A stretch of 64,000 nucleotides of DNA from Shewanella atlantica. Its GTDB lineage: Bacteria > Pseudomonadota > Gammaproteobacteria > Enterobacterales > Shewanellaceae. The stretch lies in assembly GCF_003966265.1 (NCBI RefSeq), contig NZ_RXNV01000002.1, positions 1-64,000 on the forward strand, given 5' to 3'. Of this stretch, positions 56,718 through 64,000 are shown piece by piece. Numbering within the stretch: the stretch's first letter is position 1; every line of letters starts with the position of its first letter. A program made the translations under genes and the position numbers. The notes beneath the pieces are model-generated. The model saw only the letters and a list, made by a program, of their open reading frames with translations. It ran no database searches and was not told the origin of the DNA.

Positions 56718-58286
56718 TTATAGTTTTTGTATGTGTCTTATGTATTTGTTTATTTCTTCTGTTTTTTTGTCTTTGTTCGTAAAGTTGAGTGATGCCATAG
56801 ACTTTATTGCTGCTTGGTAACTTTTTATCGCTAACTTTTTACTTTGTTGAGATGTTTGATTATTGCTAGGTTTGATTTCTTTGGCAATTTTAAACATAGG
56901 GTTGGTTTTTGCATTAGTGACTATGTTCTCTCCATAAAGATTAAAGCCTTGGCCAATATATGTAATTGCCCTTAATAAGCTAATAGTAAAAGCAACTCCT
57001 TCACTATCACCCTTGTGAAAATTAGCCGATATCGCTTCTTGAATAAAGTTGAAGGATTTGTGCTCAATCGCTAAGGCAAGTGGAGTATAACCTGATTTAG
57101 ATTTTGCTTGGCTATCAAACCCAAACTTTATTAATGGAATAATAAGGTCATTTCGATCAAAAATTGCTGCAACATGTAACGCAGTATATTCTCCACGATC
57201 TAAGTTGTCTCGTGCTTGTTCTGCTTTTAGAAAGCTAATTAACGAAATATTATAGCTATGAGATAGGTCAAACATACCTGAAGGATTGGGGCCAGCGATT
57301 TCATTTGGGTATAATTTATGCCTGCCATTTATCCAGTTTTCCATATACAATCGACTGTAGTTTGTTTTTTGATCTGCATCAAACTCAAAGATATTAAGCA
57401 TGCGAATAAAACGTTGGCTATCTAAACCTACCCCAACTAGACAGGTCGCAACATCCAGATTGTTTGAGATATAAAAAAATCTCAATTGCTTTTTATTGAG
57501 ATGATCTTGTGGACCTAGTGTTTGACTGATACCCAAACAGTCTGGATAGTTTGATATAGGCATGCCTATATCAAACCCTATATTTTTAAAAAGCCTCATG
57601 GCACCTTCGACTTTATCGTTTGGTAACTTAAACATGCTCTCGATGAAGCCTGTTTGACTAAAGTCGCTAACACCATACTCTGAAATAAGCTTTTCATGAG
57701 CAGTTCTATTTGTATTCTTAGTGATTGTGTTCAACTTATCATTTTGCTTTTTATCGTTTATAAGTAATAATTCAGTATTGTTTTTAATGCGATTCAAAAT
57801 GGCATTTAATTCATCATTAGCTATAGTGGTTAGTTGTTTTTTATGTAAGTTGAATTTTGATTTTGGCATTTTGACTTTAGCCCACATTAAACAGTTTTCT
57901 TTATCTGAATAATATTTATCAATCTGTGCATTTGACAAGTATAGGCTGCTTTTAGTTTTTATTGTTGCATGCATATCAGACTGGATTTGAATGATGTTAT
58001 TAGTGTTTATGCTTTTCTTGTTGATAAGAACTTCAGAAGTTACCTGTACAGCAAGGCCATTAGCGAGATCACCCCTGGCATCATCACTAGCCTGTTTACG
58101 GGTTTTTGAAAAAGGCATACTGGCACCTTCTGTAACACCATATCCATAATAGTATTGTTCATCTTCTGCGACTGGAGTGTCGACCCAAGTCGGTTTGCTT
58201 TTGTCTTTAGGTAGAGGGCAAGTCTGTGCATGAACTACATTAGATATTATCAATAGAAATATCAGGGTAGCAATTTTCATTCTCAT
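56718..58286 (-). CDS. Secreted LPP20-like protein with C-terminal ankyrin repeats
   Basis: 522 residues, signal peptide (ATLIFLLIISNVVHAQ). N-terminal part resembles the LPP20-type domain of its neighbours: KPTWVDTPVAEDEQYYYGYG, then RKQASDDARGDLANGLAVQV. A charged region follows, then an unrecognised middle, and ankyrin repeats at about 365-440 (GEYTALHVAAIFDRNDLIIPLI, SGYTPLALAIEHKSFNFIQEAI). Convergent with the caspase-like operon and sharing its LPP20-type domain, so probably part of the same system. Strong AT-richness. Confidence 0.75.
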   Translation of the reverse strand: MRMKIATLIFLLIISNVVHAQTCPLPKDKSKPTWVDTPVAEDEQYYYGYGVTEGASMPFSKTRKQASDDARGDLANGLAVQVTSEVLINKKSINTNNIIQIQSDMHATIKTKSSLYLSNAQIDKYYSDKENCLMWAKVKMPKSKFNLHKKQLTTIANDELNAILNRIKNNTELLLINDKKQNDKLNTITKNTNRTAHEKLISEYGVSDFSQTGFIESMFKLPNDKVEGAMRLFKNIGFDIGMPISNYPDCLGISQTLGPQDHLNKKQLRFFYISNNLDVATCLVGVGLDSQRFIRMLNIFEFDADQKTNYSRLYMENWINGRHKLYPNEIAGPNPSGMFDLSHSYNISLISFLKAEQARDNLDRGEYTALHVAAIFDRNDLIIPLIKFGFDSQAKSKSGYTPLALAIEHKSFNFIQEAISANFHKGDSEGVAFTISLLRAITYIGQGFNLYGENIVTNAKTNPMFKIAKEIKPSNNQTSQQSKKLAIKSYQAAIKSMASLNFTNKDKKTEEINKYIRHIQKL

Positions 58287-58625
58287 TTAACAATCCTTTG
58301 TACAGGGTAATTTGCTTATTGTTTTTTACTGTGATTGCCATTCGTTATCAAAGTACGGTTGTCACTAACTTATCAATAATCGTCATAAATATATTACATC
58401 TTAAGGAAGCTATAAAGAGAATCCTGTGTTATTTCAATTGGGCTGTATGAATATGTATAGCAACCCCCTGTATTAATGACCGAGTGATTTCTTTGGTACT
58501 TTATGCTGAGCTGGTAAACGACCTGCACTCACGTTAGTAGTTACTTACTGCGAGGTTGAGTAAAATGAAGGTCATTAACCGGATAAGTTGTCTTATTGGC
58601 CGACTCTTCAAGGCTATCGCTCTAT
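58287..58625. other. Gene-free stretch between ankyrin gene and integrase remnant
   Basis: 339 bases, no gene, no convincing hairpin. Contains the ankyrin gene's upstream region (minus strand). Confidence 0.45.
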
Positions 58626-59380
58626 CTAAATACAGCCTCGCTTTTTATACTCCATACTCCACTCTTTAAACTGTTTTACTAGCCTTGCCTGTTTCTTCGC
58701 TAAAGCTGTTGGTGAGATAACTTTCTTCTTAGGTTTCGACTTTCTTACTTCAACACCAGACAGTTCACGAGTGAACATCTTGGGTACTACATGACTGTAG
58801 TGCTGCTCAATCATCAGAACACTTGTGCCGCATTGTTTGGCTAGTATGTCCATATTTACTTCACCAGACATCAACTGCCAAGTGATATAGGTACGACGTA
58901 ATGAATAAAGTGTTCTAACACCATGGGCTGATAACTTTAAGCCTATTTCAACTAATGCCTTATCAAGTGTCTTCCCAAGCTCTTTAGTCGTTGAACCATT
59001 GGCAGGTCTGAACAGCTTATCTGAGTGTTTTCGTTCAGGAAATCGCTCGCGCAGCGCTTTAATACAAGAGAATATCTCATCACGGCAAACTATCTCCTTC
59101 GTGTCTGTGTGTTTGAATTGTGGAACTTAGCAGGTATAGGTATACGTTTGAACTCTTCAATCTGCCATTTATCAAACTCACGGATCCTCTCTTGAGCAAT
59201 GAAAATGCAGCCGAAGTCGGGGATATGATATTTACGCAATTCTCCAAAGTCATCTTTGTAGAGAACTTTACCATCGCCATGGAGCAATTCACTTTGCCTT
59301 CTGGTCGATGGCTTTTGTGCCACATTTTCAAAACATTTATTGTCGATTAAAGTATTGGTTTTGTATGGTATTGCCCCCAA
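58626..59380 (-). pseudogene. Frameshifted tyrosine recombinase (integrase)
   Basis: The minus strand, read back from about 59109, gives HTDTKEIVCRDEIFSC, then SDKLFRPANGSTTKELGKTL, RTLYSLRRTYITWQLMSG (box II, Arg of the HxxR motif) and IEQHYSHVVP with the nucleophilic Tyr, then a Lys-rich tail to 58626. Upstream of about 59113 the matching frame is displaced (frame carrying KYHIPDFGCIF, EFKRIPIPAKF), indicating a one-base frameshift. The 5' portion with box I Arg is missing, cut off about 20 bases before ndh. This is the remains of an integrase at the right edge of the accessory island. Confidence 0.85.
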
Positions 59381-59401
59381 AAAAAGGGTCTACCATTTCC
59401 A

Positions 59402-60703
59402 TCAATGCAGCTTCATTCTCGGGCGAACCACGCGCATAACTTTCTCTGCAAACCATAACCCTATGGTCTTCAAGGTTCCGTGTATCGCTTTTTGATGCAT
59501 GCGATAGAGCGAGATATACACCAGTCTGGCTATTTTCCCCTCTACAAACATGCTGTTCTTGGTCAGGTTGCCCATCAGGCTGCCAACGGTGCTGAACTTA
59601 GATAAATTGACCAAAGAGCCATAGTCGACATAGGTATACGCCTCACGGGGTTCGCAATTGAGTTCATGGATAATGTTTTTCTCTACACATTCGGCCATCT
59701 GATGCGCCGACTGGGCTCTGGGCGGGACAAAGCTGCCGTCGGCTTGCTTACAGGCGCAGCAATCACCGATGACGTAGATGGCTTCATCTATCGTACTGAT
59801 TAAACTTGGCTTAACCAGTATCTGGTTTGCCCTGTTCAACTCAAAAAGGTCGATAGCTCTGATGAAATCAGGGGCTTTAACGCCTGCGGCCCATAACATC
59901 AGGTTAGCCTGGATTAAGTTGCCATCTGCGGTGACAAAGCCTTCGGATGTGGCTTCGCCGATTCGGGTATTTTCCATCACATTGACGCCTAGCTTACTGA
60001 GTTCCCGCCTGGCAGAGGTTGCAATGCGTTCAGGCAGGGCGGGAAGGATGCGAGGACCGGCTTCAATCAGGTGAATATTAAGTTTCTCGGCCGTCATCTT
60101 GTTTAAACCGTAGATTTTGAGCATTTCGGTCACATGATACAGCTCGGCAGAAAGCTCAACGCCGGTTGCGCCGCCCCCAACGATGGCAATATTAAGCTTA
60201 TTGGTAGAGTCTGACTGATGAACCCGGGTAAAGCTGTCCAGTAATGCATTATGGAATCGATTCGCCTGTTGGTGGGAGTCGAGAAAGTAGCAATGATCTT
60301 TAACACCGGGGGTATTGAAATCATTACTGACACTTCCGATGGCGATCACTAACTTGTCATAGTCGATATGACGCTCTGGCAGCAAAATGTAACCCCCATC
60401 GTCGACAATCGGTGCCATGGTTAATTGCTTAGCATCGGCATCCAGATCGCAAAAGGTACCTAGCTGGAATTGGTAACCATGTTTGGCGGCATGGGCAGAA
60501 TAAACAACCCCATCCAGATCTGAGTCCAGAGAGCCGGTTGCGACCTCATGAAGCAGAGGTTTCCAAATATGAGTGCGATTCTTGTCGATTAATATGATCC
60601 GGGCTTTCTCTTTCTTTCCGAGTTTATGCCCTAATTGAGTGGCAAGCTCCAGGCCACCGGCTCCGCCACCGACAATCACTATGACTGGTTTTGTCGTACT
60701 CAT
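59402..60703 (-). CDS. ndh: Type II NADH:quinone oxidoreductase
   Basis: 433 residues. FAD-binding VIVGGGAGGLELATQLG at the N-terminus, HIWKPLLHEVATGSLD, second nucleotide loop IAIVGGGATGVELSAEL, then LWAAGVKAPDF and IYVIGDCCACKQADG. These are the hallmarks of NDH-2, which passes electrons from NADH to quinone without proton pumping; the C-terminal amphipathic region anchors it to the membrane. GGAGATAAC lies before the ATG. Starts the housekeeping block right of the accessory island. Confidence 0.95.
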   Translation of the reverse strand: MSTTKPVIVIVGGGAGGLELATQLGHKLGKKEKARIILIDKNRTHIWKPLLHEVATGSLDSDLDGVVYSAHAAKHGYQFQLGTFCDLDADAKQLTMAPIVDDGGYILLPERHIDYDKLVIAIGSVSNDFNTPGVKDHCYFLDSHQQANRFHNALLDSFTRVHQSDSTNKLNIAIVGGGATGVELSAELYHVTEMLKIYGLNKMTAEKLNIHLIEAGPRILPALPERIATSARRELSKLGVNVMENTRIGEATSEGFVTADGNLIQANLMLWAAGVKAPDFIRAIDLFELNRANQILVKPSLISTIDEAIYVIGDCCACKQADGSFVPPRAQSAHQMAECVEKNIIHELNCEPREAYTYVDYGSLVNLSKFSTVGSLMGNLTKNSMFVEGKIARLVYISLYRMHQKAIHGTLKTIGLWFAEKVMRVVRPRMKLH

Positions 60704-61064
60704 AGTTATCTCCTTAAATTAACATCAACTTATATTGGAGTAAGTGCCAAATAAATGCACTAGTCAATACTCCCGTTTTTTTTTCTGATGCACAGTTTAT
60801 CCCTCTGCCTTATGGTCGGTGGAATTATGCTTGTTAGTGCTAAGGAGTGGCGTGTTTCGCACTGGCGAGTGGGGAGAAGAGGGCTATCTTTAATGAAGTG
60901 TATTGAACACAGGGTTAATCAGCTCAAGCTTTAAACTCTGATAAATGACCTACAGCTCTTTGATAAACAGACTATTCTTAATCTATGAAGGATCCAGTCA
61001 AAAACTTAATCATATAGCGGCATCGAAACTTGAACTCAGGTAAGACAGATAAGGAAGCTCAATT
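60704..61064. other. Divergent promoter region of ndh and the glutamine-synthetase-like gene
   Basis: 361 bases, no gene. Must hold both divergent promoters. No operator recognised with confidence. Confidence 0.5.
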
Positions 61065-62432
61065 ATGGAAGCGAGACAGGTCAAGAGTATTCGCGATGCG
61101 ATGGCCATTGTTGAAGACCGCGAATTAACCCATATTAAAGTTGGCCTGTTCGATATCGATGGCGTTATGCGCGGCAAATATATGTCCAAAGCCAAGTTTT
61201 TCTCTGCCTTGGAGCGGGGCTTTGCCTTTTGTGATGTTGTACTGGGCTGGGACGTGAAGGATCAGCTCTATGATAATGCCAAATATACCGGTTGGCATAC
61301 TGGCTACCCCGATGCGCCGGTGCGAATACTGCCCCACACCTGCCGGGATGTCGTGGGTGAAGAGGGGATGCTACTCTTTATCGCTGAATTTGCTAAGGAG
61401 GCTGAAGCGCTTTGCCCGAGGGGAATATTACGCAGAGTGATAGAGAAGGCCGAGACTATGGGATTTTCGGCCATGGCGGCGCTTGAATATGAGTTCTTCT
61501 TGTTTAATGAAACTCCGCACTCCATTCGAGAAAAAAACTTCCGCAATCTGGAAACTGTCACCCCTGACTGGTTTGGTTATTCCATGATCCGCAATTCGGT
61601 ACACTCCGGCCTGTATCAAGACATTCTTTCGATGGCCGAAACCATGGACTTTCCCATCGAAGGGATCCATTCAGAAACGGGGCCGGGAGTGATTGAGGCG
61701 GCCATCACAGTCGATAACATAGAGGCTGCCGCCGATAAAGGGGCACTGTTTAAAACCTTTATGAAAGTGCTGGCACAAAAGCGCGGCTTGATGGCCACAT
61801 TTATGGCTAAGTGGTCTGGTGACTATCCGGGTCAGAGTGGTCATATTCACCTGTCGCTGCGAAATAAAGACGGTGCTTCGGTGTTTTATGATCCCAGTCA
61901 GGCTCATAACATGAGTCAACTTCAACGGTATTTCCTGGCCGGGCAACAACATTTGATGCCTGAGTTTCTTTGCATGATAGCGCCTACCATCAATAGTTAT
62001 TCACGTATGATCCCGGGGTTTTGGGCGCCAACAGATGCGACCTGGGGGATTGAGAATCGCACCACGGCTCTGCGTGTTATCCCAGGAACAGCGAAGTCTC
62101 AGCGGGTGGAATATCGTTTAGGCGCCGCAGACGCCAACCCCTATCTGGCTCTGGCTGCTGCTTTAGCCAGCGGTTTGTACGGAATTGAACATAAGCTGGA
62201 ACCCGGTGAACAGGTTAAGGGGAACGCTTATGAGCAAACCCACGATGCATCGATAGCCTTACCGTCCACTTTGTGGGATGCCACTCAAAGCTTTAAACAA
62301 TCGAGCGCCGCAGAGTGCTTTTTTGGTAAGGCGTTTGTCGAGCATTACGCCATAAGTCGTGAGTGGGAAGAGCGTGAATTCAGAAAACATGTGAGTGATT
62401 GGGAGATGGAGCGCTACTTTGAAATTATCTAG
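61065..62432 (+). CDS. Glutamine-synthetase-family gamma-glutamyl-amine ligase
   Basis: 455 residues. GS-family features: N-terminal beta-grasp (HIKVGLFDIDGVMRGKYM), catalytic-domain EYEFFLF, ETGPGVIEAA, SGDYPGQSGHIHLSL, FWAPTDATWGIENRTTALRV and GAADANPYLALAAAL. It lacks the adenylylation-loop character of GlnA and has the PuuA/FluG-like look, so it probably gamma-glutamylates an amine (putrescine, ethylamine or similar) rather than making glutamine. AAGGAAG before the ATG. 53 bases before an aldehyde dehydrogenase, consistent with an amine-degradation operon. Confidence 0.85.
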   Translation: MEARQVKSIRDAMAIVEDRELTHIKVGLFDIDGVMRGKYMSKAKFFSALERGFAFCDVVLGWDVKDQLYDNAKYTGWHTGYPDAPVRILPHTCRDVVGEEGMLLFIAEFAKEAEALCPRGILRRVIEKAETMGFSAMAALEYEFFLFNETPHSIREKNFRNLETVTPDWFGYSMIRNSVHSGLYQDILSMAETMDFPIEGIHSETGPGVIEAAITVDNIEAAADKGALFKTFMKVLAQKRGLMATFMAKWSGDYPGQSGHIHLSLRNKDGASVFYDPSQAHNMSQLQRYFLAGQQHLMPEFLCMIAPTINSYSRMIPGFWAPTDATWGIENRTTALRVIPGTAKSQRVEYRLGAADANPYLALAAALASGLYGIEHKLEPGEQVKGNAYEQTHDASIALPSTLWDATQSFKQSSAAECFFGKAFVEHYAISREWEEREFRKHVSDWEMERYFEII

Positions 62433-62485
62433 TTTCGATTGGCATTCATCGATAAAAATCAGCGACGTTAAGAGGTAGCCCGGCG

Positions 62486-63952
62486 ATGGCAAAATCTCAG
62501 CAAGGCAATTTAAAAGCAAAGTCACATGGGAAGTCTCAACAGGAGTCTAAAGGTGATAAACCAACCGCTAATGAGCAGCAGACTGTGTCCCCTATCGACG
62601 GCAGTGTTTATGTTAGTCGGCAACACGCCGGTAAAGAGCTGGTTAATGCCAGTGTCGAAAAGGCGGTGCAGGCAAAGTTGAACTGGCAGGCTACAGCGCT
62701 CGATACCCGAAAAGTGATCTGCCAAAAGGCGATAGATAGTCTGTTGAGCCATAAAAAGGAGATTGCCCTCGAGCTAAGCTGGATGATGGGACGTCCTATA
62801 CGCTATAGCGCCGGAGAGTTACATGGGGTTGCCGAGCGCAGCGAATATATGATCAGCGTGAGTGATGAAGCGCTTTCCACCCGAACCCTATTGGAAAAGC
62901 CCGGGTTAACCCGATACATCAAACGAGAACCTCTGGGTGTGGTATTGGTTATCGCTCCCTGGAACTACCCTTTCCTGACCGCCGTTAACGCTATCATTCC
63001 GGCTTTATTAGCGGGTAATTGCGTCATCTTAAAGCATTCTGCTCAAACGCCACTCTGTGCCGAACGTTTCTATCAGGCTTTTCATGAAGCGGGATTACCC
63101 GAAGGCGTGTTTCAATTTTTGCACCTCAGTCACGAGAGCATCACCAAACTCATCGGCAGAGAAGATATTAACTATGTGGCATTTACCGGCTCGGTGGAGG
63201 GCGGAGTTGAGATAGAGAAAGCCGCTCAAGGTCGATTTATTGGAGTGGGATTAGAGTTGGGGGGGAAAGATCCCGCCTATGTGCGTCAGGACGCGGATAT
63301 CGAAAAGGCGGTTGCTAGCATAGTCGATGGTGCTTTTTTCAATTCAGGGCAGTCATGCTGTGGCATAGAACGAGTCTATGTACATTCTGGTGTCTATGAC
63401 GAGTTTATCGCTCAGGCGGTTGCGTTAACCTTGCATTACCAACTGGGGCGAGCCGATGATCCAGACTCTACGCTGGGGCCTATGGTCAGAACTGGTGCAG
63501 CCGATTTTGTGCGCGCGCAAGTGAAGGAGGCGATAGCGCAGGGAGCGGTGCCGCATATCGATGAGGCCTTGTTCGAGATGAGTCAGGCGGGGACAGCTTA
63601 TCTTGCGCCACAGATATTAACTCAGGTTAACCATCAGATGAGAGTGATGAGAGAGGAGTCGTTTGGTCCTGTGATGGGGATCATGAAGGTCAGTGACGAT
63701 CGAGAGGCGCTAGATCTGATGAATGACAGTCAGTTTGGCTTAACCGCCAGTATATTTACTAAAGATATTGAAACCGGAGTCGCTTTAGGCGAGCTAATTG
63801 AAACCGGCACCTTCTTCCTTAATCGTTGTGATTACCTTGATCCGGCTCTGGCATGGACAGGTATAAAGCAGTCTGGACGAGGGTGCAGTTTATCTCAATT
63901 TGGCTTCGACTATTTGACCCGGCCTAAATCGTTTTACATCAAACATAACTAA
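62486..63952 (+). CDS. Aldehyde dehydrogenase
   Basis: 488 residues. ALDH motifs: VIAPWNYPFLTAVNAIIPAL, FTGSVEGGVEIEKAA, GLELGGKDPAYVRQD with the general-base Glu, FFNSGQSCCGIERVYV with the catalytic Cys, and EESFGPVMGIMKV. A Lys/Gln/Ser-rich ~30-residue N-terminal extension is unusual for the family; internal starts such as one near 62580 may be used. Likely oxidises the aldehyde formed from the gamma-glutamylated amine. Ends before a GCCGTT/AACGGC hairpin at the window edge. Confidence 0.92.
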   Translation: MAKSQQGNLKAKSHGKSQQESKGDKPTANEQQTVSPIDGSVYVSRQHAGKELVNASVEKAVQAKLNWQATALDTRKVICQKAIDSLLSHKKEIALELSWMMGRPIRYSAGELHGVAERSEYMISVSDEALSTRTLLEKPGLTRYIKREPLGVVLVIAPWNYPFLTAVNAIIPALLAGNCVILKHSAQTPLCAERFYQAFHEAGLPEGVFQFLHLSHESITKLIGREDINYVAFTGSVEGGVEIEKAAQGRFIGVGLELGGKDPAYVRQDADIEKAVASIVDGAFFNSGQSCCGIERVYVHSGVYDEFIAQAVALTLHYQLGRADDPDSTLGPMVRTGAADFVRAQVKEAIAQGAVPHIDEALFEMSQAGTAYLAPQILTQVNHQMRVMREESFGPVMGIMKVSDDREALDLMNDSQFGLTASIFTKDIETGVALGELIETGTFFLNRCDYLDPALAWTGIKQSGRGCSLSQFGFDYLTRPKSFYIKHN

Positions 63953-64000
63953 GCCGTTTTGTCTTAACGGCGCAAACTATACCCAAACGACCTCGATTTG

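Noticed and set aside
59120..59350. 76-codon plus-strand frame over the integrase remnant
   Set aside because: Antisense to the recognisable integrase sequence; no features of its own.
63953..63971. GCCGTT-N7-AACGGC hairpin after the aldehyde dehydrogenase
   Set aside because: No T run follows, so it is not called as an intrinsic terminator, although it may contribute.
1..64000. CRISPR array, tRNA or rRNA genes
   Set aside because: No regularly spaced repeats with unique spacers and no tRNA-like T-loop/anticodon arrangement were seen on reading both strands.

Overview
The window looks like a chromosomal segment of a marine gammaproteobacterium, most likely Shewanella. The reasons are a hisGDCBHAFI operon with a His-rich leader peptide, the long PurC form, an orphan OmcA/MtrC-type decaheme outer-membrane cytochrome, a TonB-receptor/YfiR-kinase pair, and the general codon and base style. 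It alternates between GC-richer housekeeping blocks (purC, his operon, yoaA, ndh, glnA-like/aldehyde dehydrogenase) and AT-richer accessory blocks. I see no tRNA, rRNA or CRISPR array.

Left part (1-10 kb): a remnant of purC lies at 146-313. A three-gene secreted cassette (alpha/beta hydrolase, giant cadherin-like/P-domain protein, membrane protein) separates it from intact purC. Two orphan periplasmic family-3 solute-binding-like proteins follow. 10-17.7 kb: the complete histidine operon on the minus strand, with leader peptide MIQLTNTIHHHHHTR and an attenuator hairpin. 18-22 kb: a TonB-dependent receptor converging on a YfiR-domain/histidine-kinase fusion. 23-26 kb: RidA, a CyuA-type cysteine desulfidase and a YheO/DauR-type regulator, which together fit amino-acid catabolism with enamine clean-up. 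26-30 kb: yoaA, an epimerase, a DUF1643 protein and small membrane proteins.

30-41 kb: a frameshifted second-copy-like ybeY, two tandem secreted paralogs of unknown function, and a LysR-regulated redox cluster (FMN reductase, Dps, glutathionyl-hydroquinone reductase-like GST, DsbA-like protein, DUF1330). A decaheme c-type cytochrome lipoprotein and another LysR regulator follow.

41.5-50.1 kb is a defence-type island. A NYN/LOTUS-like gene is followed by a roughly 1690-residue NERD + two kinase-like domains + SF1 helicase protein and a 460-residue winged-helix partner. This arrangement resembles type I Mokosh. An AlpA-like regulator and a small Gln/Gly-rich protein follow, and the island closes with a roughly 320-bp degenerate direct copy of the end of the NYN gene. 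The flanking duplication marks the block as an inserted unit.

50.4-59.4 kb is a second accessory island. Its core is a six-gene secreted operon: a caspase-fold protease with signal peptide, an unknown protein, an LPP20/DUF4384 protein, an SLT lytic transglycosylase, an LPP20-like protein, and an ETEC_3214-like membrane protein. A convergent LPP20-ankyrin protein and a frameshifted tyrosine recombinase complete it. A caspase-like protease, cell-wall lytic enzyme and envelope-lipoprotein-like domains all predicted outside the cytoplasm is the most unusual arrangement here and is my main candidate for an undescribed system. The window ends with ndh and a glutamine-synthetase-like/aldehyde-dehydrogenase pair typical of amine catabolism.
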